From Cycas panzhihuaensis (taxonomy: Eukaryota > Cycadophyta), in NCBI GenBank assembly GCA_023213395.1, contig CM041465.1, forward strand, positions 22,072,001 through 22,136,000: a DNA stretch of 64,000 bases, given 5' to 3'. The notes beneath the pieces are model-generated. The model was not told the DNA's origin. It did no database searches and saw only the letters and a list, made by a program, of their open reading frames with translations. This document shows, one piece after another, positions 35,326 to 47,498 of this stretch (position 1 is its first letter; each line of letters starts with the position of its first letter). The translations under genes and the position numbers were made by a program.

Positions 35326-38091
35326 TGGAGTTGTGTTTGTGGGATGGTCAATATGCTCGATAGGAATTAAGGTGGTCAATAGCTAAAGCTAGGGGTAAAT
35401 GTAGACCTATAAGCAAAGGGAACATCACATAAGGTGTTTGTGCACTAAAGCGCAAGTTTGGACCCACAAATAGTACCCAACTGCCTCGAAGTAGCTTTCA
35501 AATCCAAGAGGGAAGACACACGCAGGGGTATCCTAGGTGGTCTCAAAGAGGAAGTTCCTCCCACACTTGGATGGCCGGAAGGGAAGAGGATGAAACTTCA
35601 ATGGAGAGGTTCCTATAATGAAGGAATGCAATATGGAAGGGTATATGCGGGGAGCCTAGGATAAATGTAGGTAGGCTTCCCTAGGCTACTTGGTCTAAGA
35701 AAATCTAACCAAGGGAAAGAGTAAAGAAAAGGGGCTAAAAGCTACTCTCTCTTTCATTCAACAACCAAAGGGGCAAGAGAAAAAGAACAATCGTCTTGTA
35801 TGCATTCAAGTAAGCAACTGAATGAAGTGCGACTATGGGTACTTTCAAGCTATATAGGAGAAAGGGAGAGGAATGTAGTCCCTACTATGTCTTTTTCCTA
35901 TGAAGAGCAAGCATACAACACACTTATGTAAAATAGATGCAAGTAGATAATTTATTTCCCTTTTTGCTATTATACGATCTATTAAACAAATGCAATAGAT
36001 TTTATATAAGAGCTAAAAGGAAAAGAGGTGGATGGAGAGGGATGATATGTACCTAGAAAGTGTAGCGGTTGATGTAGAACCTAACTTGAGTGTAATGTAT
36101 GCCCTCTTGCCAATAGTTGGTATGTGACTAAGGTTGATGTGGAAAATAGGGGATTCCTTACCTTCCCCTTATAAAAGACAAAGCGAAATAGAAAAGTGAG
36201 GAAAGTAAGTAAATGTATCAAGAAGCAAGCAAAGTAGAAGAGAAAAGAAGGGTAAAGGCTTACCTAAAGTCGGACGTCCTTCCTCTTCATAGATATTTAC
36301 TTCAAACCTTCATCCACAAGAGTCTTTCCCTTCTAAGAAGGGGCTGCAAGAAACTATATATACAGATATATGATACGAATGCTAACATATTATATTTTTT
36401 ATTAGAGTAACTACTGTTGCAAATAATTCTGCTTTCCTTAAAGTAAAACCACACATACACTAAGCAAGAAGGGAAAGGGTAGCCTTAGGATGGAAAAACC
36501 CTTTATTATAGGTTCTCCACATAGCCTCAAAGTACAAAAAGGTAGGGTTATATAACAGTCTATAGACAACCAATAAGCATGGGGATGTATGGAGCAAGAT
36601 GTAGGAGAGATGCCAAGGTAATAAAGTCGCTATGGATAGCGAACCACCATACAAGTCTCACCAAAGATCCCAATGGATACCGAGTAAGGTTAGGGGTATG
36701 AAGAAGTCCCAAAAGAATGGCATGCAGGCCTAGAATTAGTGCATCAAGCACTGTGTATGTTGATATCCAACGCATGCTAAGATTTCATGCACTCTTAGGT
36801 CAGTGCAGGAGAAGAAGGATGGGAAGGGGTTTGCCCTTGGGGAGTAGGTCTGATTGGGATGGATCCCACCTTACTCCCTTCACCCAGTCCTTATGAGCCT
36901 TCTCGCCCAACTTTCTTGAAGAAAACCTACAAAGAGATGGGATGGAAATTAAAGGATACAGAGCCAAACACAAGGAAAGATGATCTTTACTATAGCCAAA
37001 GGGTAAAAGAGAAGGAAAATACACTTTGAAATAAGTTCTAATGGAATAAATACATACAAAATCATGAAAATAAGGTAAAGGGTACCTATTGGGCTGAGTT
37101 TAGGGTAGATTTACCCTTATAACTAGCAGGAGAGAGTAGGTCCTGCAGGGTTTGCAGGGTATTTCCCTAAGAGGAGCTATAAAGGACACTTATTGGGTGA
37201 AGTTGAAGAAGAACCACATAAATCTTGCTTGGAAATGCTTGGAAGAGTGTCTCCCACCATGAAATAGAGTTGCTATAGGCAGGTCCTAAGATGGAACAGC
37301 AGGAAACGTAGAGTTGCAAGCACACCTGTGGAGGAGAGGAGGAAGATAGTAGAAACATAGTAGTAGAATGTGATGTAGGAGATCCAAGAGATGTGAAATG
37401 ATGAACTTTTTGGGATTTATACTCATCTCAACCCTAATTGAGCGATTAGGATGCGAATAGGGCTGATTTGGTCACTTTTCCATGTGGTAATTTCACAAAA
37501 AAAGTGAGAATTACCATGACAGATAAAGAAAATAAAGTGCAATAATTGCACCATGGTAAACTTCGCAGTACCACTTAGTTTACAGCGGTGCAAGACTAGA
37601 AAGCCAAAATGGAAATGGTCAAGGTTATGGGAGCCCTAAAAAGAGGTGTGGCAGGCCTAGGAGGGGCTAGCCCTCCTATTCAGGTGGCTAGGGATAGTCC
37701 AGAAGGCATATGAATTAGACCAAATGAAGCATCAAGGGCTAGAATTCCCAAAAATATGGTGATGAGGGCACATGACTAGGGTATGAACAAGTCATACAAG
37801 TCAAGTGAGGCTTGAGATGATATGGAGGTAGCGCGAAGGATCATAGAGTGCCATGGGAATGCCTACCTTACGAAAAGATAGGTCTCTTGGGTGATCATAG
37901 GCTCACAATACAACAAGCAGCATGATCAAGTAATGGATGCAAGGCGATCATACAAATGAAGTAGTCAATCATGCAATGAGGTAATACTCCTTTCTACCTT
38001 TCTAAAGAAATAGTAAAAGTGAAAAGGGAGAAGCATACTTGTGCTTACCTAAGTTAACCTATCCATATCCATTCCTAATAGCTGGGAAACA
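35326..38091 (-). repeat. TatB 5' LTR
   Basis: From TGGAGTTGTGTTTG to GCTGGGAAACA. It pairs with 20903-23705. Shared blocks: TTCCTTACCTTCCCC (36153-36167) and CCATGGTAAACTTCGCAGTACC (37551-37572). No gene seen. Confidence 0.92.
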
Positions 38092-38096
38092 TCAAC
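38092..38096. repeat. Right target-site duplication of TatB (TCAAC)
   Basis: Partner of TCAGT at 20898-20902. TatA coding sequence continues from here (CTAATCCTAAAG matches TatB 32507-32518). Confidence 0.6.
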
Positions 38097-40545
38097 TAAT
38101 CCTAAAGTTTGTAAGAGAAGGTTACATTGCTTAGGATAGATTCTCAAGACATCCATCATAGACATCCCCACGACCACAGTGTGAAGCTCATCAACGATGG
38201 AGAAGGGCTTCCCCTTATAGTAGGTTGGGGAAGCACCCTTCAAAAACTGTAATAACCAAGATGCATGGGAATGGTCTTGGGAAGAAAAGGGATCTCCAAA
38301 TGAGGATTCTCTAGAGGAGGATTAAGATGAGGGGTAGAAGAAGAAGCACCTACTACTTCTTTAGCTGCTTGGGACCAAGTCAAGGCATATAACGATATGG
38401 TCTCAAGTATTTGAATGACCCTCTTTCCCTTGTTTTGGGATCGAGAGGGAGAAGGAGTATGGTGGTTGAGAGAACTAGAAGAAGAGGAAGAGTTCCTTAC
38501 ACCCTTCCCTTTAGCTTACGAAGGGCGAGGGTTTAGGGACCTTCCTCTCTTTCAGTTACCCTTTTGTTGAGTGTTGCAATCATGTTCCCCATGTTTGGGG
38601 AAAGTATCCTTGTGGATAGGTTAGTCTAGGTTGGATCTAGATGCCCATTTATGGGAAGAGTCATGGTGTGGGGTAGCTCTAGGGTGTTGGTCCATATATT
38701 ATGCATCTTTATGAAAGTATTCCCCATGAACAGAACATCACTTCTTCTCTAAGAAGGAATCTAGCTTCCTTGTTTGAGAAGACTATGTATCACTGCCCTT
38801 GGCGGGTGTGGATTGAGAAGCTTGGTGGACTGGTTTATAAGAAGTAAGTTACGAAGAGGCTTGGAGTTTAAGCTCCTTCGTGATACATTTAAAAGAATAT
38901 ATAGTGGAAGTTAATGGATCCAAGGTCTTCTCTATCGGGTGAGATGAAGAACTAGGAGGCTATTGGAATTTTGTATCATGAGGTGGAGGAGGTGCCTCAT
39001 GGCATTATGAGGACCTAAGAGGCTTCTTCAAACACACTTGGATCTCAATGGCCTCAAGGGCTAAGTAGTTGGCTATTGTGGAATTACACATTATCGTTCC
39101 TATTTTGGGGAGTTCAACATGGACTTTAGGGTGAAGGGCATTAACAAAGAGATCTCTCTTTAACTCCTCATGGAAGGTTGCCTTACTGGAGTGGAGAAGA
39201 TCATGGAAGCATCTCATAAAGACACGATTCATCTCATCATGACCTTATTTAAGAGAGAGGAGAGGTTTTATTCCACTCTCAAAAGGACGAGTGATGTCAA
39301 AATAATTGATGGATTCATCCATGAGTTGCTAGAACTAGTGAATAGAGTGTGTTAGGAGGTGATAGAACCATTTAAGGGCATCGTCTTGAAGAGAACATGG
39401 AAAGAGTTTCATTAGGATATGTTCATATACCCAATAATTGATGCACGCCATGGAAAAACTTCTAACGTGCTCCATTGGGTCTTGAGATGAGGTCCCATCA
39501 AATTTGGGAACCTTGAAAGGGTGAAGCAGTAAGTTAGTTCTTAGTGCCTCAATGGATAAAGGGGTTGATCTATAATCCACAAAGGGGCACGCCCTTGGTT
39601 GGACCATATGATCAACAAAAAGTGGAGGAGGAGGTGGATAAGGTTGACCAAACCATCCTTAGGAGACTTAGTTTGAAAGGGGATATGGACTCCCTCCCAT
39701 TTAGTGGGAAGGAGCTAATCCCCCATTCAAAGGGATTGGAAGAGAGGCAGATGGGTATAAGGGACCCATCCCCCCTTGAAGGTATGCTCCTTGTTGGAAA
39801 GGAGCTTGAAAAATGATGCCTTAGGAGGGGGCTTGCCCTCCTTACAAAGGTGCAACATGAGAGAAAATATAAGAGGATGGAATGGAAGGGTGTGGAACTG
39901 GGTTTTGCCCATATGCACCGCTTATAGGTGGTGCGATACCATATGGGTTTAATGGATCCACCTCATAAACTAGAAGGGGGTTTCCCTTACCATGCCCCAT
40001 AGTTGAGAAGTGTAACCTGGAGGCACATAAAGGGAAGGATCCCTAGGTTGATCTTGGGAATGTGTGGTGGTAGGCCCCACATGACTAGAAGTAGGGACAT
40101 ATGAAGGTCCCCTAGATCTAATGGGAGGCAGATAGACTATAGTCAGTTGGGGTGTAGTTATTTAACTAGAGAAAGGCATACTCAACCCAAGTTAGGAAGA
40201 GGATATACCTTGGGTGGACCCTAAAGAACATGGACCACATAAAGAAGAAGATACAATGAGAGAAGCCCTCATTGTGGGTGAAGGAACTAAATGGCATAAA
40301 TGTGATGGCATAGATGTGGAGGAAGGAAGCGATATGCTTTGCAAGATATTATCCAACCACTTAGGATATGATTGGAAGCTAGCAACTTGGAAATATTGGT
40401 TAAGCGCTTCCGCTACATCCATGAGAGTGGTACCCACTTGATCATAAGAGGTGGAAGGGTCCTCATATGAGGCAGACCCCACGGGATGATCCTCATGAGA
40501 ATCTCCATCAAAGTGGTAGAACTCTAGAGGAGAAGATACCTCCAC
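38097..40545 (-). pseudogene. TatA gag, broken
   Basis: Gag starts at 40545 (MEVSSPLEFYH), with SYDQVGTTLMDVAEALNQYF (about 40430). The gag domain: PFVDYRSTPLSIEALRTNL (39580), VPKFDGTSSQDPMEHVRSFS, ILMKLFPCSLQDDALKWFYHLL (39420-39350), then EELKRDLFVNALHPKVHVEL (39180-39120). The zinc-knuckle region is near 38695-38755. The protease-proximal part with GKPFSIVDELHTVV ends at 38097, where TatB cuts it. Stops and frameshifts are scattered. Confidence 0.87.
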
Positions 40546-40937
40546 TTCATGAGTGGAGAGGTAATGGGCTTGTGGGTGTTCTTAGTCACTTTGGTAAAAG
40601 ATAGGGTCATCACCCTCTTGGGTGGGCCCTTGGAAAGAAGTGGATAGCTCATGAGACTCAGAGGCATAGGTATGATATGCCTAATCTGAAGGGAATCCTT
40701 CCATGGTTAAATTAGAATCTGACAATGGAAGGGGATGATAAGAGGAGTCTTCCAAGAAAGGAGGAAGGCCTCATAAGCGACAAGAGAATTATCACATATA
40801 AGTTTCTCCTAAAGATTGGAAGGAAAACATAGATTGTAAAGTGTTAAGCATTAGGGGTTACCCAACAGATTGAGGAGAGCTACTAAAAAGGAGGTAGCAC
40901 CAACAAAAAGACAGAAAGGATTAATCCCTTACTGGTG
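40546..40937 (-). other. TatA leader between PBS and gag
   Basis: No coding seen. GTAAGG is kept at 40927-40932 on the minus strand, next to the PBS. Confidence 0.6.
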
Positions 40938-40957
40938 GGTCCCCAATATGGTCGCCA
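40938..40957 (-). other. TatA primer binding site
   Basis: The minus strand reads TGGCGACCATATTGGGGACC, one base inside the 5' LTR. It is the best preserved PBS of the family here. Confidence 0.8.
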
Positions 40958-40958
40958 C

Positions 40959-43612
40959 TGGAATTGCACCTCTGGGGGGGGTCACTAGACTTGAACGAGA
41001 TCAAGCCAAAATAACTAACAATTTTGGTGGCTATAGACCTATGAGAACAAGGGAAAGAGATCACCCACAAAGGGCATTAGCACATCAGAACGCAGGTTTG
41101 AGGACCCACAATTGATGCATAAACTCCTTTAGGATAATTCCTCCTTGATGTAGAGTAGTGGGTGGACAAGGGATCTCCTCAGTTTCCTGAGTAACCTCAA
41201 AAGGGCGGAACATGTGGGGATATATATGCTAAAGGAAAGAGTGAGAACCTATTGGTACGGGCTACTTAGATCTTCAACTATGTGATCTCGAAATGGGAAA
41301 ACATAGACAAAATAAGCAAAGTGTGAAAGACAACACTAATCCTTTCCTTTTCTTTTTATCTAAGGGTATTCAAAAGGGGTAAGAGAAAGAAGGCTAGGGA
41401 GAGAGATACACCCAGAAATGCGATGGCTAGAGTAGTGCTACCCTCACCACTCTTACAATCCTCACCCTTCTCCTTACCACAAATGGCACAATGGAAGGAA
41501 TGCTGATGAAGAGTGTGAGCTTCCTTACCTTCCCTCGAAACTGAAAAGAAAAAAAAAGGAGATGTAGAGAAAGGAAATATAATTACTAAAGTGACTTTAC
41601 TTTACAAACTTTGAGTGCAAGAAAAATAACTATTGAGTGGAAGAGAAATGTACCTAGAATGAAATCCTCTCTTACTCCAAATACAAGGGGAACCTACACC
41701 AACAAATTTTGCCCCTTCCCATGGAGAACCAAACATATACAAGATGAGTATGTAAAAGGAAAAGTAGCAAGATATGTTTATCTCTATTAAAAGGAATGCA
41801 TTCAATATTAATGTTGTTCCTTAGGTTGCATACATTATTTAACATATGATGTGAGAGAAGGGAGGAAGCGAACAAGAAAGAGTGGTTGGCCTTAGAATGG
41901 CTAACCCTATGAATCTAAATTACTCCACTCTGCCCCGAAGCACTAAGATAAAGGGGTAATGAGAGTGTAATAACCTAATAACAAATGCAAACAAGTTTAT
42001 AGAAAAAAGAAAGCAAAGATGGAAAGAGATGCTACAAATGTTGCCAATGTTGCAAAAGTTGCAAAGTGCAACCTTTGAAAGTTTTTGCAAGAATTGAATT
42101 AAAAGACAAGAGGGATATGGGGTGGGGTTGAAACCCCATCTATGTAGGATCTATGGTGCTAGTTGCAGACATAGCAATATGCTGCCTATGCTACTACCAG
42201 TAGTGATCTACTCTTTAATGGTTCTTTGTGAAACTAAGGGAGGTATGGAGAAGGAGAGGGGAGGAGAGAAGGGGGATTCCCTTAAGGAGAAGGCATGTTA
42301 GGTGTAGGACCCTACCTATGGATCATTTTGCTCTCTGTGAAACCCTCTTCCTTACTACCTCCTTGAAGAATCCAAAGAGAACCAAGAGAGGAGTGTAGAC
42401 TAGCTAAGAAAAAAGAGGGTTTGCATCCTATTGTAATAGAAAGAAAGGATTAAACTTACAACAAAAGGTATTGGTAGAAGAGTATCTATATTACTTAAAG
42501 AAGGACAACCAAAAGACTAATTTGAGAGTACCTGGTAAGGGCAGATTTCAAGCAGATCTTCCTATCAGACTGGGTGAGGAAGAAGACCCCTTAGGGTTTT
42601 CTAGAGAAGACCTTGGTGGCGCAACAAATAGAGACAAAAAATATGAGGAAAAGGAATGCCTGGAGCTTGGTGAAGTGTTTGAAGCATAATCTTTCCTCAA
42701 TTAGCCACATTGTAGATTTACAACCTGCATGTCTTGAGATGCAAGGGGCTGGCAACTGACTCTGAGTTAGGTGTAGCAGAACTTAATCCTGTTACAGGGC
42801 ATTTTTGGGGAAGATAGTAGTGAAAAGTGAATGAGAGATAGGAGAGATGAGGTGGCTTTCGGGTTTTTAAAACCAACCCTAGCTTAATCGAGCGATTAGG
42901 GTTTAGCCTGAGTGGGAACCGAGTTACTGCCATGTGGCAATTTTGTAATAAATGTAAAATTAGCCATGGAAAATTTTAAAAATGGCTATGGATAGTCTCC
43001 CCATGGTAAACTTAGCAGTATCATGAATTTTGGAGTGGTATCGTAAAGTTTATAGCGGTACCACGAAGTTTACAGTAGTGTAGTAGAAATAAAGGAAAGA
43101 GAGAAAAGAGCGAGCTTAGAAGCTCCAAAAAGAGGGAACCTTAGGCCCTAAAGAGGCATGGTATAGTATTCATATGGCAAAGGGGGTTATAGGACTTAGA
43201 GGGGCCATAATAAGAAAGCATTGATGATAACAGATTCCTAAAAGAGAGACAAAGATGGATGCAGGGCAATGACCAGGCCTAAGCGAGGTGCTAGGGGTCA
43301 TGTCGCGCCAACGAGTGATGTAGTAAGGGATGTAGAAGCCAAAAGGTAGTTGGGGACGTCATGGAGACATGGCGAAGGGTTGTGGATCACCATGGGATAT
43401 GTATCCCTAGATTGTCATAGGCTAAAAAGATGATGGGATGTAATATGGTCAAGCAACGAATGCATAGTGATCATGCAATCAATCAATCAAAGTACGATAT
43501 AGGTAAAGTGCTTCAATCCCCTTTTTCTTAAACTAACAAGGATAAGGATAGGAGTGTACCTAAGCTTACTTGAGTTAACTCACCCATGTCCATTCCCGGT
43601 GGCCAAGAAATA
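40959..43612 (-). repeat. TatA 5' LTR
   Basis: From TGGAATTGCACCTC to AAGAAATA (last CA mutated to TA). It pairs with 1632-4886 but lacks about 630 bp at about 41203-41208. Followed by ATAAG. Confidence 0.9.
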
Positions 43613-43617
43613 ATAAG
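43613..43617. repeat. Right target-site duplication of TatA (ATAAG)
   Basis: Identical to 1627-1631. Confidence 0.9.
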
Positions 43618-43678
43618 ATATATACCTAGCCATACCTGTGTGATGTTACTCCAATCCATTCTCGGCGACTAGGAAATG
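43618..43678 (-). repeat. LTR-G, start of the LTR
   Basis: On the minus strand it reads CATTTCCTAGTCGCCGAG, which matches the start of the TatF LTR (TATTTCCTAGCTATTGAG) and continues in register to 43618, then at 1631 downward. No polypurine tract follows, so this end is the outer edge of an element or solo LTR. Confidence 0.8.
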
Positions 43679-44991
43679 GAGCTAAAACACCCTCTTACGA
43701 AAAATTAGTGTTTAGCCTTAGTCCACACAACCAAGAATTTCTTAGAAATGCCACCCATATGATCATCTAATATGATCCATTAAGGTACCTTTTAACCCAT
43801 TCTAACTTGAATGGAAGGATGGGCAAATGGACTATCCTCCTACAAGAATACAACCTTTAAATTATCAACATAAAATCAAAGAAGGGAATGGTGGCCATTG
43901 AGCAACTAGTCGATACCCTAATCATGAATCTGTCTAGCCTTCCACTCAATAATTTATTACCTAATAAGTTCATCCTAGCCCTCTAGGATTTATCTCCCCA
44001 TCCACTAGTCGATAATGAGTGGTATAGGGATATTATTCAATACCTTACCTAACATCAATACTTGCCTAACGCTAACGACAAGGTAAAGTTGTGCATTAGG
44101 GCTACTATTAGGTAATACTTCCTCATAGAGAAAGTGTTGTACAAGAGATCCTTCAATGGAGTCCTCCTTTATTACATTAACCCTGATGAATCAAACTAGA
44201 TCCTTCATGAATACCATAGTGGCATTTATAGAGGCCAATCCATGGCCTAAAGGATCCTCCGCATGGGTTACGATTTGGCCGTCCCTCTTTAAGGATTTCC
44301 ATGCTTATGCATAATGTTGTTGCAGGTGCCAAGAGTATTCCAACATCATCCACTTACCTTCTAAGGCCCTCCATTATATTATCTCCACATGGACTTTTTC
44401 CCAATAGGGACTAGACCTTATCAGAGCCATCACTTCACCTTCATCGTCATAACATAAGTTTATCTTGATCACGATAGAATACATTACCAAATGGGCTGAA
44501 GCAATCCTATTATCATCTACTACTAATAAGATGACTGCTACTTTCATTTACCAGCATATTATCTATCAATTTAGAATCCTAGACGTCCTAATCATAGATA
44601 ATGACACTCCTTTTTTAAACAAAGAGATGGACATAATTTTTGAGAAATTTAAGAGATCTTAAAAGACCTCACCTCCCTACTACCCCTAGGCTAATGGCCA
44701 AATTAAATCATTTAATAAAACTCTTATCAACATTTTAAAGAAGATGGTGGCCCAATCCTAAAAAGATTGGGACCTCCAGCTCTATTATGCCCTATGGGCC
44801 TATCACACTTCTATTCATACCACAACGAGGATGACTGTGTTCTCCCTTATATACAGGATTGAAGCGATCCTCCCCCTAGAAGTCGAGATCCCCTCTTTCA
44901 GAGTTTCCCTCAAGGGTCTGGTTGATGAGGAGTCATGTCACTAGGCTTGCCTCCTAGGCCTTGAAGCCCTAGATGAGAAGTGCTTGGAAAT
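43679..44991 (+). pseudogene. Fragment D: end of RNase H plus integrase of a plus-strand Tat element, truncated
   Basis: The plus strand carries the RNase H end (NGRMGKWTILLQEYN-like, about 43810-43870), the integrase zinc domain (EKVLYKRSFNGVLLYYINPDES, 44130-44200; DLAVPL for YYW..L, broken), then FILITIEYITKWAEAILL (44460), LIIDNDTPFLNKEMD (44590; second Asp kept), PYYP and ANGQIKSFNKTL (44690; Glu to Lys), MTVFSLIYRIEAILPLEVEIPS and CLLGLEALDEKCLEI (to 44990). Both ends are cut: on the left at LTR-G and on the right by the TatF LTR. It lies in the same orientation as TatF but is not part of it, since it precedes the TatF 5' LTR. Confidence 0.85.
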
Positions 44992-47498
44992 TATTTCCTA
45001 GCTATTGAGAATAGATTGGATCATCATCACATAGTTATGGTCAGGTATATATTCTTTTCCTTGCACTTTATCATATTCTTATAATTATTTTGATATATGA
45101 TGTTAGTATGATTACTTGAGTGCTTGATTGGTTTGCTTGATCATCTTGCCCATGCTTAATATTTGCCTATGATAACTAGGACTCTGGACTAATGGAATAA
45201 TAACTCCCAGGTGATCTCCCTCTTAACTATAGGTACTCATGGGCCTCAATAGCCTACCTTATGCATATTTTGACCTATATCTTTACACCTACCTTCTTTC
45301 CCCTCTATCTCAGCTCTCCCTCAATCTATCCTGGGTGGTTTATAGAGAGTTTTAATGGGTTGGTATCCTCTCATTGCTTACTCATCACTTGGTTTCTCCT
45401 TATGACCCATCAGGATCTAATGCCTAGAACCTGTTTTTCATTATGGCATCTTGATCATCACCTTTTCTTGAGGTTCTGACCCCATTGGGTGACTTTTATT
45501 ACATGTTTTCCTATGTTTCCAGTTCATGAAGTGGTCCTAGGTCAGTTTACATATCTCTAGGGAGGAGTTCCAAACCCCAGGCAGGGTTGGATCCCACCTT
45601 TTAACTCCATTTTATTATTTATACTCATTATTTTATATTTCTACTACAACCTCACTACCATTTCTACCCACCCCACTCTAATTGTTGTGCACTACTAATA
45701 TATTCGTGGTCTCATGAATAAGTTCATGGTGTGGCTATTATTTGGTTTATCATGGTAAAAAATGATTAATCTTGGTCCTTGTGCCTGAACAATATGCTTC
45801 CCTACCTTGGGACTCACCAGGTCAAACCCTAATGGCCCTTAGGCCTCTCTAAAGACACAACAACTCTAAAATTTGAATTCAATCTTATCATCAAACAATC
45901 ATTCTCACAATTCTTACATTTAACCAAAAGGTAAAAACTTTCTTTTATAGGAAAAGGATTCTTCTTCCTCCTCTAACTTTCTCCTACTCCTCTTATAGGT
46001 TTCTTTTCTACAAGTAAGGAAAGGACAGCGAAGAGTAGCCCCAACCAAATAAGGAGGGCCTTCCACTAAGAAAATGACCAAGTATCTCCTTCTTCTCTTC
46101 ACCAAACAAGGGTTTTAGCCCCTTCAACCCAATTCTCCACTTTGGGACACCACTTATATGGTAAACCTATTTTCTTTGGTTTTCCTTTTGAATAAATCTC
46201 ATGTTTTATGGCTTATTCTTTGTTATTTCAGCCATAAGACCCTAGATCTATTCTTGGACTAGATTTGTGTTGATTTTAAGCCATATTTTTCTTAACACAA
46301 GGAGGCAATACCTCCTTTTCACCATTATTCCTCTCCTCCTATTTTAAATCCTCTAGATTTTGGACACAAGGGAGCCAAAACAAGCTAGGAGACTTTGTGA
46401 AGAGGCTTATAGGCTAGAGTTTTGACTCCTAAAGCCATCTCTCACTTGGGAAACCCCCCTCTCAATGCTTTGTGGCACATCTCCTTGTACTCCATCACTA
46501 GATTTACGATTTTGTTTGGTTTGAGGCCCATACACATGAAGTATTCACTTGATTTTTGCTTCTAAACCCTAGCCAAATGAGCTACTTATACCTTGTGAGG
46601 ATCATTTACCATTCAAAGGAGCTTGCCATCCTAAGGCAACACCTATTTATTTCCTTGATTTATATGATATAATCCTTGCATACACATACCCACTAAAATT
46701 GATTGAGTAAAAAACATACAATCTTATGTCTATTTCCTCTTTTGCTTACACACACACCTACTAACATACACATATATCTTGCTTGTGGGAGGACTTGCTC
46801 TTCTTTGTGTTATAGGTTAGAGGATATTCTGTGAGCTAAGCAACATGTCACAAAAGGGTAATATTTCATTTTTTGTTTAGTTTCGTTTCCATTTTCTTTC
46901 CATTCTTTTTTGTCCTTGCTTTGTTGATTTGTTTGGGGATGGTAAGTAAGGCTTGTTTGGAGGATAAGGGAAGGTAAGGAAGCCCCTCCCTCCATCTCCA
47001 ATAACTTTTATGGTAAGGAATGAAAATGGAAGTAGGAGCAACTTATGGAAATTTGGTGTGGGGAGTGGCAATGTACATGGCACCAACTACCACAACCAGG
47101 TGCACACCTTCCAATGTACCCCTCTCTTCTCCTTTCACTCCCTCTTTCCTATCTTTCCATTTTGAAAAAGAAGAAGAAAAGAAAAAGGATTAAAAGACTC
47201 TCTTTATAAGCTTTTCTTTTCCTTTTCATTATATGTTTTAAGGGAAGGGAGATGAATAAAGGAATCATACCATTTTTGCGTCTAGTTTTAGGAGACATTT
47301 ATCTCCTTGGCCTTCCTCTTACCGAAAGAGGAGGTGTATCTATATAAGGCAAAACCTTGCACCAAGCCTTTCCCTTTCCCTCTTTCATACTTGTAGTATT
47401 CACTACATTCATTGAAAAGTAAAAAAGGGTAAAGGGATAGATAGGAAAGGATTGCATCTTATTTTGTATGCCTGTTTTGTTTTGTTCTTGTGTGTTTC
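44992..47498 (+). repeat. TatF 5' LTR, first part
   Basis: It starts TATTTCCTAGCTATTG (expected TGTTTCC). The family block GGGAAGGTAAGGAAGCCCC is at 46968-46986. The same LTR in the other orientation forms LTR-G. TatE interrupts it after GTTTC at 47494-47498. No gene is seen in this 2.5 kb. Confidence 0.85.
47494..47498. repeat. Left target-site duplication of TatE (GTTTC)
   Basis: Identical to 58369-58373. Confidence 0.95.

Larger units (their letters stand above)
20903..38091 (-). mobile_element. TatB: full-length Ty3/gypsy (Tat lineage) element inside TatA
   Basis: A 17189-bp minus-strand element with LTRs of 2803 and 2766 bp that start TGGAG and end GGAAACA/GGGAAACA. Internal order: PBS, gag, protease, spacer domain, RT, RNase H, integrase, antisense PMD-like gene, aRNH, polypurine tract. 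It is the most complete copy in the window and serves as the reference for the others. LTRs differ by roughly 10-13% in the parts I compared. It splits TatA between protease and gag. Confidence 0.93.
1632..43612 (-). mobile_element. TatA: full-length Ty3/gypsy (Tat lineage) element carrying two nested insertions
   Basis: A minus-strand element with LTRs of one subfamily at 1632-4886 and 40959-43612 and a 5-bp TSD (ATAAG). Internal order on the minus strand: PBS, gag (40545 to 38092), TatB insertion, protease (20897-20198), CopH insertion, spacer, RT, RNase H, integrase, antisense PMD-like gene, aRNH, polypurine tract. Subtracting TatB, CopH and their duplications leaves about 17.2 kb. In a hand comparison of the first ~240 LTR bases I see roughly 12% differences, mostly transitions, so the copy is old. 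Every gene is broken. Confidence 0.9.

Noticed and set aside
38092-43612. A separate truncated gypsy element
   Set aside because: The ATAAG duplication and the register of the coding sequence show that it is the 5' end of TatA, displaced by TatB.
43618-44991. LTR-G and fragment D as one element
   Set aside because: They have opposite orientation, and no polypurine tract adjoins the LTR edge at 43678.
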